Below, one piece after another: positions 1-7,608 of a stretch of DNA of 50,088 nucleotides. The position numbers and the translations under genes are program-made. Source of the DNA: Mesorhizobium kowhaii (GTDB lineage Bacteria > Pseudomonadota > Alphaproteobacteria > Rhizobiales > Rhizobiaceae); the NCBI RefSeq assembly GCF_003253745.1, contig NZ_MZXV01000016.1, forward strand, positions 1-50,088. The letters run 5' to 3'. How positions within the stretch are numbered: position 1 is the stretch's first letter; each line of letters opens with the position of its first letter. The notes beneath the pieces are model-generated. The model saw only the letters and a list, made by a program, of their open reading frames with translations, did no database searches and was not told where the DNA came from.

Positions 1-2
1 TT

Positions 3-1652
3 TTCCCCTTTTCGGAAATGTTTTCGGAAATGGAAGGACGGAATTCTGATTTCTGGGGCGCTTCTGCCCATCGGGAAATGACACCAAACCCATTTACCGG
101 AACGGGTTATCTGCCTTGGCATCTCCAAACGTACTTCGTCGCTATCCGGAAAGATATGTTGAAGTCACGCGCCTTCAAAAGATACTGGGAGAATCTGCCG
201 GATGTAAAAACTTACACCGATGCTGTTCTGCTTCACGAGTCACAGTTTACCAAGCATTTTACAGATCTAGGCTATTCGGCGGAAGCTTATGTTGATCCGG
301 ACGATTATGGCTCACACTACCCAGCGTTCATTAACGTGGACGAGACAATCATCAATCGCTTCCCTCTTCTAAAGCGACGTCTGTTTTTTCATGATCCGAC
401 TTTTTTGGAGCATAACCCGGTCGATTTGCCGCGCGCTTTGCGGATACTTAAAGAGACATCCGACTACGACGTCAATTTGATTTGGCGCAATGTTTTACGC
501 ACTTCGGAGTTGAGGAATCTCAACACCAATGCGGCGCTGATGAGTGTCCTGCCCGACATACGGACCAAAGACGATGATGCCGCTGCCGACTATGGCAAGG
601 TGGCCGTCTGCGCGCATATTTACTACACCGATATGCTTGACGAGATGCTGGATCTGACCGGGAACATCCCGGTTCCCTATGATTTCATTGCCACCACGAA
701 CACTCCGGAAAAAAAGGCTGAGATTGAAGCAATCTTGGCAAAGCGCCCTGGCGTGAAGAAGGTCATCGTCCGCGTTGTCGAACAGAACCGCGGTCGTGAT
801 ATGTCGTCGCTTTTCATCTCCTTCCGCGATCTGTTCATTGACGATCGCTACGACCTCGTCTGCCGTTTGCATACAAAGAAATCGCCTCAAGTGCAGGCGT
901 CGAGGGGCAACCTGTTCAAGCGGCATGTGCTCGACAATTTGCTCAATACAAGCGGCTACGTGCACAACGTGTTGGACATGTTTCACGACAACCCGTCGAT
1001 CGGGGTCGCCGTTCCGCCGATGATTCATATTTCGTATCCGACCATGGGGCATGTTTGGTTCGCCAACAGGCCCAAGGTTGAGGAAACCGCACGCCTGTTG
1101 AAGATCGACGTCAAGTTCGATGACACCACTCCGGTGGCTGCCTATGGCACCATGTTCTGGTTCCGCCCGCGCGCCTTGCGCAAATTGTTCGAACACAAGT
1201 GGAAATGGGAAGACTTCAATGCCGAACCGCATCATGTCGACGGCGGTCTGGCTCATGCGCTGGAGCGGTTGATCGCCTATACGGCCCAGGATGCGGGTTA
1301 CACAACGCAGCACATTGTGTGCGCGCATCAGGCGGCGCACAACTACGCCATGCTCGAGTTCAAGATGCAAAAGCTTGTCGGCGCGTTGCCGTTTAACGAC
1401 TTTCAGCGGCACTATGAGCTGTTGTCTGCGTGGAAGAACGCCGGTTATCCCTTGGGAGCGTCAGCGATGCAGATGCCAGCGATGCAGACGCCTGCGACGC
1501 TGACGTCGGTGAAGAGCTCTCTGGCTGAACTCAGTTTTGCCATCAAAAGCTCTCTCAAGTTCAGAGCGCCTATGCTGTTCAAAATTCTAAGGCCGATCTA
1601 CCGCGGCATAAGGGCGGTCATAAAACCAAATTCTCGGCGCAATGGCGGATAG
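3..1652 (+). CDS. RgpF-like rhamnan synthesis / glycosyltransferase protein, 5' end missing
   Basis: The frame is open from the first bases with no stop upstream of the first ATG (18), so the gene begins outside the window and only its C-terminal ~550 residues are seen. The first visible part (GRNSDFWG, then LPWHLQTYFVAIRK) matches the glycosyltransferase-like half of RgpF-type proteins. From about residue 195 comes the rhamnan-synthesis F domain, with HIYYTDMLDE, the NRGRD motif near residue 263 and RLHTKKSP. A late segment HHVDGGLAHALER corresponds to QDGTLAHAVER in the paralogue at 4511-6109. These proteins act in the cytoplasm in building rhamnose-containing surface polysaccharide; the linkage made here cannot be told. 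A perfect 12-nt in-frame tandem repeat lies at 9-32. Confidence 0.85.
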   Translation, partial: FPFSEMFSEMEGRNSDFWGASAHREMTPNPFTGTGYLPWHLQTYFVAIRKDMLKSRAFKRYWENLPDVKTYTDAVLLHESQFTKHFTDLGYSAEAYVDPDDYGSHYPAFINVDETIINRFPLLKRRLFFHDPTFLEHNPVDLPRALRILKETSDYDVNLIWRNVLRTSELRNLNTNAALMSVLPDIRTKDDDAAADYGKVAVCAHIYYTDMLDEMLDLTGNIPVPYDFIATTNTPEKKAEIEAILAKRPGVKKVIVRVVEQNRGRDMSSLFISFRDLFIDDRYDLVCRLHTKKSPQVQASRGNLFKRHVLDNLLNTSGYVHNVLDMFHDNPSIGVAVPPMIHISYPTMGHVWFANRPKVEETARLLKIDVKFDDTTPVAAYGTMFWFRPRALRKLFEHKWKWEDFNAEPHHVDGGLAHALERLIAYTAQDAGYTTQHIVCAHQAAHNYAMLEFKMQKLVGALPFNDFQRHYELLSAWKNAGYPLGASAMQMPAMQTPATLTSVKSSLAELSFAIKSSLKFRAPMLFKILRPIYRGIRAVIKPNSRRNGG

Positions 1653-1689
1653 CGGGAAAGATTCGCGCTTTTCCCTGGAATCATCCGCC

Positions 1690-1768
1690 CCAGGCGCCAA
1701 TCCACTCATCCATCGGTGGAATTTCAGCCTCGAGCGCGGCCGCTACGGCAAATCCCAAGCGTGCCACA
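1690..1768 (-). pseudogene. Fragment of an O-antigen ABC exporter ATPase (wzt) gene
   Basis: Read on the minus strand, this stretch encodes VARLGFAVAAALEAEI followed by MDEWIGA and then runs into a stop. It aligns base for base, with scattered substitutions, with the Walker B region of the intact wzt gene at about 7765-7843 (AARLAFAAATALEPEI, then MDEWIGAGD). Nothing of the rest of the gene is present, so it is a short relic left by recombination. It lies convergent to the end of the RgpF-like gene on its left. The 5' extension of the next plus-strand open frame (1716-1796) is antisense to this relic and is therefore unlikely to be coding. Confidence 0.8.
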
Positions 1769-1796
1769 TGAAGCCGAACTAACCGAGGAATTCAAC

Positions 1797-2557
1797 ATGG
1801 ACGCCGCTCCGCCAGAGTTCAACCGAAACGATCTCGCTTCCCTTGTTGGTCACAAATCAACCCTTGAGGTGGGGCCCTTCACGAATCCAACCCTGCGCGG
1901 TCCAAATGTAAAATACTTCGAAGTCATGGACAAAAAGGGACTGATCAAGCGGGCGGATGCGATCGGCTATGTTTACTCCAGCCCCGTCGATATCCACTAT
2001 GTCTCCGGCACTGGCGACTTGAGCATCGTAGACGAGACGTTTGATTGTTGCCTGAGCAGTCACTGTATCGAGCATCAACCAGACCTGATCCGCCATCTGA
2101 ACCAGGTCGCGAGGATTCTTGTGCCGACGGGCAGATACCTCCTGATTATCCCGGACAAGCGCTACTGTTTCGACCATTTCATTCCAGAGAGTTCAATTGC
2201 AGATTTCATCAACGCTCGGGGCAACAGGGTTCACAGCGCAAAGAGCGTTATCGAACACATAGCTCTAACCACGCATAATGACCCGGCTCGCCATTGGATC
2301 GGAGATCACGGGTACCAAAATTTCGGCATGACCTGACGACTGTTTCCTCGGCCATGAGCGCATATGACAATTCCGGCGGGGCCTATATCGATGTTCACGC
2401 ATGGCAATTTACACCCCAAAGTTTCCGCTCGGGAATAGAGGCACTTTCCAATCTTGGTCTCATTGAGCTGGAAGTCGAGCGTGTCTATTCCACGCCGCAC
2501 AACACCTTTGAATTCTGCGCAATATTGAAGCGACGGTTGGGGCCGAAAACTGACTAG
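1797..2557 (+). pseudogene. Class I SAM-dependent methyltransferase, frameshifted
   Basis: The best start is the ATG at 1797, preceded by GAGGAA. The first frame reads a methyltransferase N-terminal half: LEVGPFTNP (motif I region), then SIVDETFDCCLSSHCIEH and LNQVARILVPTGRYLLIIPD, and it ends at a TGA at 2334-2336. The rest of the protein (SAYDNSGGAYIDVHAWQFTP to the stop at 2557) lies in another frame that overlaps from about 2294. Adding one base near 2310-2330 would restore a protein of about 253 residues. It probably once modified a sugar or glycan, judging by its neighbours. Either a genuine decay mutation or a sequencing error would explain it; the surrounding scars favour decay. Confidence 0.75.
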
Positions 2558-2637
2558 ATGTACGCTGTCCGCTGATAATCATAGTACCCGCAGTGTTGAT
2601 GGCGGCGCCGGCCTTCGTACACGTTTGCGCCAGCAAT

Positions 2638-2762
2638 GGCTCGATTAGCGACCACTCAAAATCCGTCAGATCAAACCGGTGACGCATCACAAGGCTCCGT
2701 TCCAGAGCCCTGAATCAACCATTTGCTCAGCTGGCAAGCTGTCTCATGAGTTTACGGCCTAG
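2638..2762 (-). mobile_element. IS5-family insertion sequence remnant, left end and transposase N-terminus
   Basis: On the minus strand, from a GTG at 2690 or ATG at 2687, the frame begins MRHRFDLTDFEWSLIEPLL, the typical N-terminus of IS5-family transposases. Homology stops after about 22 residues, near 2638. The presumed left terminal repeat lies upstream at 2746-2762 (plus-strand ATGAGTTTACGGCCTAG). It matches, inverted and with one mismatch, the right-end repeat of the second remnant at 3304-3320. The element is 5' end only and cannot be functional. I do not recognise the sequence at 2558-2637 just beyond the break. Confidence 0.75.
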
Positions 2763-3320
2763 ACGACACCTGTAGATTGGGTAGGTTGGACACATGGCGC
2801 TCAAACGGATGGACAACGTAGGAATCGTCGTCGATGACCTCGGAGGGACGATTGATTTCTTTCGCGAGCTGGGCCTTGAGCTCGAAGGGCGGGCCACGAT
2901 CGAAGGAGAATGGGCCGGACGTGTCACTGGACTGGGCGATCAGCGCGTCGAGATTGCCATAATGCGCACGCCGGACGGCCACGGCCGGCTCGAGCTATCC
3001 CGCTTCCTCACGCCGCCTGCCGTCGCGGATCACCGCAACGCCCCGGTTAACGCTCTAGGCTACCTCCGCGTCATGTTCGCCGTGGACGACATCGACGAGA
3101 CGCTTGAAAGACTCCGCAATCGCGGCGCGCAGCTCGTAGGCGAAGTAGTCCAGTATAAAGACGTGTATCGGCTCTGCTACATCCGCGGGCCTGAAGGGCT
3201 TCTCATCGGACTCGCCCAAGAACTCAGCTGAGCGCAATACGACGACAATGACGAAGGGCGACCAATGTCAGCGAGCGTGTCTCACAAAGGGTCCGTTGTT
3301 AGACTAGGCCGTAGACTCAT
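2746..3320. repeat. Inverted 17-bp IS terminal repeats flanking the VOC gene
   Basis: The outer 17 bp at each end of this interval form an inverted pair: ATGAGTTTACGGCCTAG at 2746-2762, and at 3304-3320 the reverse complement of ATGAGTCTACGGCCTAG (one mismatch). Both ends carry CTAG, compatible with the CTAR-type target preference reported for IS5-family elements. The left arm belongs to the 5'-end remnant and the right arm to the 3'-end remnant. The VOC gene is thus outside both elements but caught between them. Confidence 0.7.
2794..3231 (+). CDS. VOC (glyoxalase / bleomycin-resistance fold) family protein
   Basis: A complete 145-residue protein starting at ATG 2794. It shows the two babbb halves of the vicinal oxygen chelate fold: NVGIVVDDLGGTIDFFRELG at about 8-27 and YLRVMFAVDDIDETLERL at about 90-107, ending with the typical GPEGLLIGLAQ. 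The usual metal ligands are not evident: the first His is replaced by Asp-Asn and the last Glu is absent. Dioxygenase, lyase or binding-protein activity therefore cannot be assigned. No operon partner is present. The gene lies between the terminal repeats of two IS5-type remnants and is the only intact gene in this scarred stretch, so it may have arrived with them. Confidence 0.85.
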   Translation: MALKRMDNVGIVVDDLGGTIDFFRELGLELEGRATIEGEWAGRVTGLGDQRVEIAIMRTPDGHGRLELSRFLTPPAVADHRNAPVNALGYLRVMFAVDDIDETLERLRNRGAQLVGEVVQYKDVYRLCYIRGPEGLLIGLAQELS

Positions 3321-3531
3321 AAGCTTTTAATCCAGATACGAGTAGCGAAGAGCTTGATGGGGGCAAGGAAATTGTCGGCGCGTTTGTCGTATCGGGTAGC
3401 TAAGCCTCTCGCGCTCTTGAGTTTTCCAAAGAAGCCTTCGACCAGGTTGCGCTAGCGATAGAGGAAGGTGCTGAAGGGGAAGCTGCGTTTGCGGTTTGCC
3501 TTTGCCGGGATATTGGCGAAGGCGCCGGACG
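3304..3531 (-). mobile_element. IS5-family insertion sequence remnant, transposase C-terminus and right end
   Basis: Read on the minus strand, the frame gives AFANIPAKANRKRSFPF, then STFLYR, an in-frame TAG (3452-3454), then RNLVEGFFGKLK, LATRYDKRADNFLA and a stop at 3317-3319. This is the C-terminal third of an IS5-family transposase, with the conserved Y-(2)-R-(3)-E-(6)-K type motif in RNLVEGFFGKLK. The stop most likely replaces the usual Gln codon. The right terminal repeat follows at 3304-3320. Upstream (higher coordinates) the homology ends abruptly at about 3531, against an RgpF-gene fragment. Both truncation and the nonsense codon mean it is dead. Confidence 0.85.
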
Positions 3532-3629
3532 CTTACGTTCAGATCGCCTATCCTGTTCAAAATACTCAGGCCGATCTATCGCGGCATAAGGGCGATCTTA
3601 AACCAAATTCCCGGCGTGATGGCGGATAG
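3532..3629 (+). pseudogene. Duplicated 3' tail of an RgpF-like gene
   Basis: This stretch aligns with the end of the RgpF-like gene at about 1554-1652. In frame it reads LTFRSPILFKILRPIYRGIR, against LKFRAPMLFKILRPIYRGIR in the intact copy. After that one base is missing (CTTAAACC against CATAAAACC), so the frame shifts and the TAG corresponding to the true stop (3627-3629) is out of frame. Substitutions are scattered, so it derives from a diverged paralogue or an old duplication. It is joined directly to the transposase remnant on its left. Confidence 0.8.
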
Positions 3630-3666
3630 CGGAAAAGGCGCACACATTGACCTGACTTGAGCCCGA

Positions 3667-3694
3667 AGTTTCCTCCGAAAAATGGGAGGAAACT
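3667..3694. terminator. Hairpin at the end of the minus-strand polysaccharide cluster
   Basis: A perfect 10-bp inverted repeat, AGTTTCCTCC (3667-3676) and GGAGGAAACT (3685-3694), encloses an 8-nt loop. It begins 7 bp past the stop of the methyltransferase gene that ends the 9107-3701 minus-strand gene series. Partly complementary outer flanks could extend the stem. There is no clean U-run, so a Rho-independent terminator is plausible but unproven. Confidence 0.5.
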
Positions 3695-3700
3695 GGGATC

Positions 3701-4501
3701 TCAGGTCAGTTTTCTGCAGATGTAAACCTCCGTAAAATCGCCAATGATCCCAAAGTGGTGATCATGGAAACGGCGAACTTCCACGTCCATTGCAGACCAG
3801 GAATAAATCCGTTCGGGAAGGTCGTAGCCATAGTGGAAGGTCACCAAAGATCCTGAGTCACTGATCGGATTGCCATGATACTCAGGCTCAGGCACCAAGT
3901 GGTCGATCGAGCCATCAGGTTTGTAGAGTGCCCGGCGTTCGCTATCGGTCTTGCCTTTGTATGTTGGAACCGTGAAGACGTATGCTCCGCCTGGCTTCAG
4001 CGTACGCGCCACCTCTTTCAACACGGATTCGGGCTGGTTCACGTGCTCCATCACGTCCAAAGTAATAACCAAATCGAACCGCTGATCATCGAAGGTCTGC
4101 GCCTCCAGGTTCTCGTTTCGAAACCCGCTTACAATCGACCCCAAGCGCATTTCCGGAAAGAACTGAGTGGCAATGTAATCGGTGCACTGCCGGCTGAGCT
4201 TTCGCGAAATGCCACGATCCGACGGCGACGACTCATGAATTGACATCCTCCGCCAAGCCGCAAAGCTCTCGGAGAGCACGTGTGCTATCGCTCTTTCACG
4301 AGGTATCGAACCGCAGCCCGAACAGACCAGAAAATCTCGGTACCAGGTACTTGCCGAGCGAAACTCGACATCCTGTTCACATACAGGGCAACGACCGGCG
4401 TGGCGGTATACTGGATCAATCATACCCCCATCTTTTACAACCCCTACATCCCTTAGGCGTCGGACGACTTTCCGGACAGATTGTAGCAAGCCGGATCTCA
4501 T
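3701..4501 (-). CDS. Class I SAM-dependent methyltransferase with N-terminal zinc-ribbon-like motif
   Basis: 266 residues from ATG 4501. The N-terminal part carries two CxxC knuckles (Cys38/Cys41 in RCPVC and Cys60/Cys63 in CSGCG), as expected for a small zinc ribbon. The methyltransferase core follows: RFDLVITLDVMEHVNQPESV at about 147-166, then VARTLKPGGAYVFTVPTYKG. Most known proteins of this design modify sugars or small molecules. Its position at the end of a surface-polysaccharide cluster, 9 bp after the RgpF-like gene, suggests methylation of a glycan residue, for instance a terminal O-methyl sugar; this is inference. The canonical GxGxG loop is not obvious. Confidence 0.85.
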   Translation of the reverse strand: MRSGLLQSVRKVVRRLRDVGVVKDGGMIDPVYRHAGRCPVCEQDVEFRSASTWYRDFLVCSGCGSIPRERAIAHVLSESFAAWRRMSIHESSPSDRGISRKLSRQCTDYIATQFFPEMRLGSIVSGFRNENLEAQTFDDQRFDLVITLDVMEHVNQPESVLKEVARTLKPGGAYVFTVPTYKGKTDSERRALYKPDGSIDHLVPEPEYHGNPISDSGSLVTFHYGYDLPERIYSWSAMDVEVRRFHDHHFGIIGDFTEVYICRKLT

Positions 4502-4510
4502 CTCGCGCGG

Positions 4511-6109
4511 CTACAAAACTGGCACATTATTCTTCTCCGTCTCGGTAAGATGAATTTCATTACCTTTCAGCGCGGCGCTGGTCGTGCGGTAACCAGCCTT
4601 GCGCGCTATCGTGCAAAACACCCGTTCCACGGCATGTGCAAGGGTACCGTCTTGAATTCCGTTTTCTGGTTCGAATCTCAGCTTTTCCCCATCAATCCTC
4701 TGAAGAGAACGCAAAGCGCTTGGGTGGAACCAAAACATGGAACCAGCAAAAAAACCAAGCTCAAGTTCATCTCCAGCGCTATGCACATCCATCGCCGTAA
4801 GGAGATCACGCACAGCGTCACGATTTGCGCCCCAATATTTTTCGTTGGTGAGATAATAATCGTGGGGCCCCACAATCCCGACCTTCCCCGATCGCAATAA
4901 ATCAATTGCCCTTAGCACGATCAGGGAATCACCGACCAAGCTTCGATAGAGACGATCACGCCATTCGTCGCCTCTGTCGCTGTAACTGCTCTTCTTGGAG
5001 TGAATTTTAAGGATCGCGTCATATCCATCCAAGTCTCCTGAACGATAAAGTGAGACGAACGGGCCGATATCTCTTCCGCGATTTTCTGTTAGATATACTG
5101 ATACGCTGGCACCAACCTCAGCAAACCGATCTATGATGGGTGCGACATCCCCCTCGAATGGGGTCGTGACAAATACGTCAAATGGTACAATTATATTCTC
5201 AAGATAATCGCAAATTTCATCGATCATCTCAATATAATACAAATGAACAACGACCGCTGTTAACACTCCACTTCGATGCGGCAATCTCCAGCGCGCCGTC
5301 TTCATCGTTGAAAGAGGCAGCTTCTCCGGTCTTTTCAGAGTGAACAGGTTATCGTCGCCAACCTGGTAATGCCCTCTGGCTCGCTCCACCATTTCATCGA
5401 CCTGCTTCAGCCTCTCCTCGGTCGCGGAATCGCGAATGCCCTGAACATCTATCCCATGCGGGTTGTCCCTCAAGACCTCCATCTTCACATAACCGAACTG
5501 TTGCGCAATCGGGCCGGCAGATATGTGGGACCAATTCACCGCAGCCTTCGATGCCGGTGATAGAAGCGTCGCGACTTTAACCCGGTTTTTCACCAACGCA
5601 GATGAAAGCCCTATCTCGTAACTTAAAATCATCTCCATTTTTGTATTCATGGGGGAGATGTTTCTAAAGAATTGCTGAAACCACTCGGATAAAAATACAC
5701 CTCTACCCAATACCATCATATAAGACTGAATATGCCACCCAAATTGGCGCGAGCTCGTTGCTCCGACTGCGTTATACGAGTCACACAGCCTTATCATATT
5801 TCGAAGCGCGTCAGAAAGTCGATGTGCATCTAGCAGGACGACGCTCGAGTTTATCAGGGCGATATGCTCCAAATCATTGGAGATAAGAGCGCGTTCTACG
5901 CCAACTCTATAGCTGTAGAAATCATACCCAATATTCGGTCTCTTGATTACTTCAATCTCTTCAATAGGTGGCAAGTTACCAATTTCGCTTGTGGTAACCA
6001 ACACTACCCTATCAAAGACACTCCGAAGGCATGCAAGAAAATCGCAGAAATTACTCTCAATTCTGTCGTTGGGGTCAAAATGCGCTACAATTGCAACGTC
6101 AATTGCCAC
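4511..6109 (-). CDS. RgpF-like rhamnan synthesis / glycosyltransferase protein
   Basis: 532 residues from a GTG at 6109. The start overlaps the upstream stop by one base (TAGTG), which implies translational coupling. The N-terminal half (about 1-240) resembles a glycosyltransferase-like fold, with RPNIGYDFYSYRVGVERAL and QFGWHIQSYMMVLGR. The second half (about 280-510) is the rhamnan-synthesis F domain, with VVVHLYYIEMIDEICDYL, ENRGRDIGPFVSLY, ILKIHSKKS and QDGTLAHAVERVF. It is a diverged paralogue of the gene at the left edge. Base composition is lower in GC than in the metabolic genes to the right, as often seen in O-antigen loci. Donor and acceptor sugars are unknown. Confidence 0.88.
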   Translation of the reverse strand: MAIDVAIVAHFDPNDRIESNFCDFLACLRSVFDRVVLVTTSEIGNLPPIEEIEVIKRPNIGYDFYSYRVGVERALISNDLEHIALINSSVVLLDAHRLSDALRNMIRLCDSYNAVGATSSRQFGWHIQSYMMVLGRGVFLSEWFQQFFRNISPMNTKMEMILSYEIGLSSALVKNRVKVATLLSPASKAAVNWSHISAGPIAQQFGYVKMEVLRDNPHGIDVQGIRDSATEERLKQVDEMVERARGHYQVGDDNLFTLKRPEKLPLSTMKTARWRLPHRSGVLTAVVVHLYYIEMIDEICDYLENIIVPFDVFVTTPFEGDVAPIIDRFAEVGASVSVYLTENRGRDIGPFVSLYRSGDLDGYDAILKIHSKKSSYSDRGDEWRDRLYRSLVGDSLIVLRAIDLLRSGKVGIVGPHDYYLTNEKYWGANRDAVRDLLTAMDVHSAGDELELGFFAGSMFWFHPSALRSLQRIDGEKLRFEPENGIQDGTLAHAVERVFCTIARKAGYRTTSAALKGNEIHLTETEKNNVPVL

Positions 6110-7509
6110 TATCTGCCTCTCAACCGCAATGATGCCACGTAGACAAATTTGGCAATCTTGAGCATCAGTGGTCGGCTACGAAGCGCGAAGGCGATTTTTT
6201 GAGAAAAAGAGCTTGGGGTATATAAAGTGAGTTTGGCACGTCGCTTCGCTGGAGATGCCTTCCCACTTGCTGGATCCGAACCTTCTTCATGCGTCAATGC
6301 ATCGAAGAGCTGCTTCCGGGCGCCATCAATCCCGCTCTCCTCATCCGCTCCCTTGCGATAAAAAGAAGATTTCAGCGTCTGCTCCAAATATGAGAGGCCG
6401 TTTTTTTGGTCGGGTTCAAGGTAGCAACCTTCGCCCCATTCGTTCCATGCGTTGACAAAGATAAGTCTCCCGGATTCCTCCGGCGATTCAGAGCGAACAT
6501 ATGCCCGCAGATACCTGAGCCACGCGCCATACAGGCGTGGGCTGGAATTCAAAACGATTACGGGGGTGTCTTGCCGTCGGGGCGTGTTGTCCCAGGATGG
6601 TATGATGCCCCTGAATAATTTGAAGCGCGGCACATCACGGAGTGCACTTTGCAATACAACCCTTTGGTAGTCTATTATGCCGCCTTTAAAATCCGAATTT
6701 GTTATCTTGGGGATTACATCGGGCCTGCTTTGAGGGCCATTGAACTTGTGTGGAGGAAACTCCACGAGAGAGTTTGCCCCGACCTCATTTGGGTGTGAAA
6801 TATCGTAAAAATCCACAACGGCAATGTGCAATCCAGGGAATCCGAGTTGTTGGGCCCGCTTTCTCCAGATAGCGAACCACTTTCCCGCGTTAGGTATTGC
6901 CTTGGCGCGATAGACCAGAAGCAATGGTTCGCCTGAAATTTTAATGTACCGTTCGTCGCCCAAGGCGTCGGCTATCGAATCAAAGAACGCTTCGGCATCT
7001 CCGTCAGCATATTCCTGAGCCAACAGGACGCTCTTTGTGTCTCCATCCCACGTCCGCGTCCAATTTTCGTTTGCCCAACAGAGACAGAAGTCCATACTTA
7101 TGTCGGACTTTAAAAAATTATCTACTGGAGTAGATAATATTCGTCGACCGCTAAACCAATAATGATAAAAGCAAAACCCGCCTATTCCATATATTCTCGC
7201 AAGATCAGCTTGCTCGCGCATTGTTTCAACGTTTCCGAGATCGTAATATCCCAGATCGCGAGGAATATTGGGTTGGACATGCCCTTCGAAATTCGGCTTT
7301 GCCCTTGATACGTTGTTCCACTCGGTGAATCCGGGTCCCCACCACTCTGAGTTTTCAGCTACTCTATGAAACTGCGGCAAGTAAAATGCAATTAATTTTG
7401 ATTGATCTTTTTCTACATCGAAGTAATTTGAAGGATGTTCATCCGCCAATTCGGATAGAGCCTCAAAAGAGGGGCTGTGTATATCCATTTTATCATCCGA
7501 ATTCGGCAT
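6109..7509 (-). CDS. WbsX / glycoside hydrolase 99-like protein of polysaccharide biosynthesis
   Basis: 466 residues from ATG 7509. The hallmark motifs of the WbsX (GH99-like) family are all present: FYLPQFHRVAENSEWWGPGF at about 42-61, GGFCFYHYWFSGRR near 115-128, CWANENWTRTWDGD near 143-156 and FVNAWNEWGEGCYLEPD near 352-368. Members are common in O-antigen and capsule clusters, often near RgpF proteins; they are thought to act on mannose- or rhamnose-type glycans, but few have been tested. The stop overlaps the GTG of the RgpF-like gene, so the two are coupled. A 99-bp gap separates it from wzt upstream. Confidence 0.88.
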   Translation of the reverse strand: MPNSDDKMDIHSPSFEALSELADEHPSNYFDVEKDQSKLIAFYLPQFHRVAENSEWWGPGFTEWNNVSRAKPNFEGHVQPNIPRDLGYYDLGNVETMREQADLARIYGIGGFCFYHYWFSGRRILSTPVDNFLKSDISMDFCLCWANENWTRTWDGDTKSVLLAQEYADGDAEAFFDSIADALGDERYIKISGEPLLLVYRAKAIPNAGKWFAIWRKRAQQLGFPGLHIAVVDFYDISHPNEVGANSLVEFPPHKFNGPQSRPDVIPKITNSDFKGGIIDYQRVVLQSALRDVPRFKLFRGIIPSWDNTPRRQDTPVIVLNSSPRLYGAWLRYLRAYVRSESPEESGRLIFVNAWNEWGEGCYLEPDQKNGLSYLEQTLKSSFYRKGADEESGIDGARKQLFDALTHEEGSDPASGKASPAKRRAKLTLYTPSSFSQKIAFALRSRPLMLKIAKFVYVASLRLRGR

Positions 7510-7608
7510 TATTTTTCTGCGACCGAAATTCCATCTATGCTTTCAGTGTCAGGTGACACGCTCGCACTTTAGATACGGTCGGCGACTCCACGTACTGTCA
7601 GCGGCGCC

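Noticed and set aside
1716..1796. Longer N-terminus for the methyltransferase
   Set aside because: These codons lie antisense to the wzt relic, and the ATG at 1797 has a better ribosome site and begins where family similarity begins.
2558..2637. Continuation of the transposase frame beyond the conserved N-terminus
   Set aside because: After PLL the residues no longer resemble IS5 transposases, so homology is taken to end near 2638.
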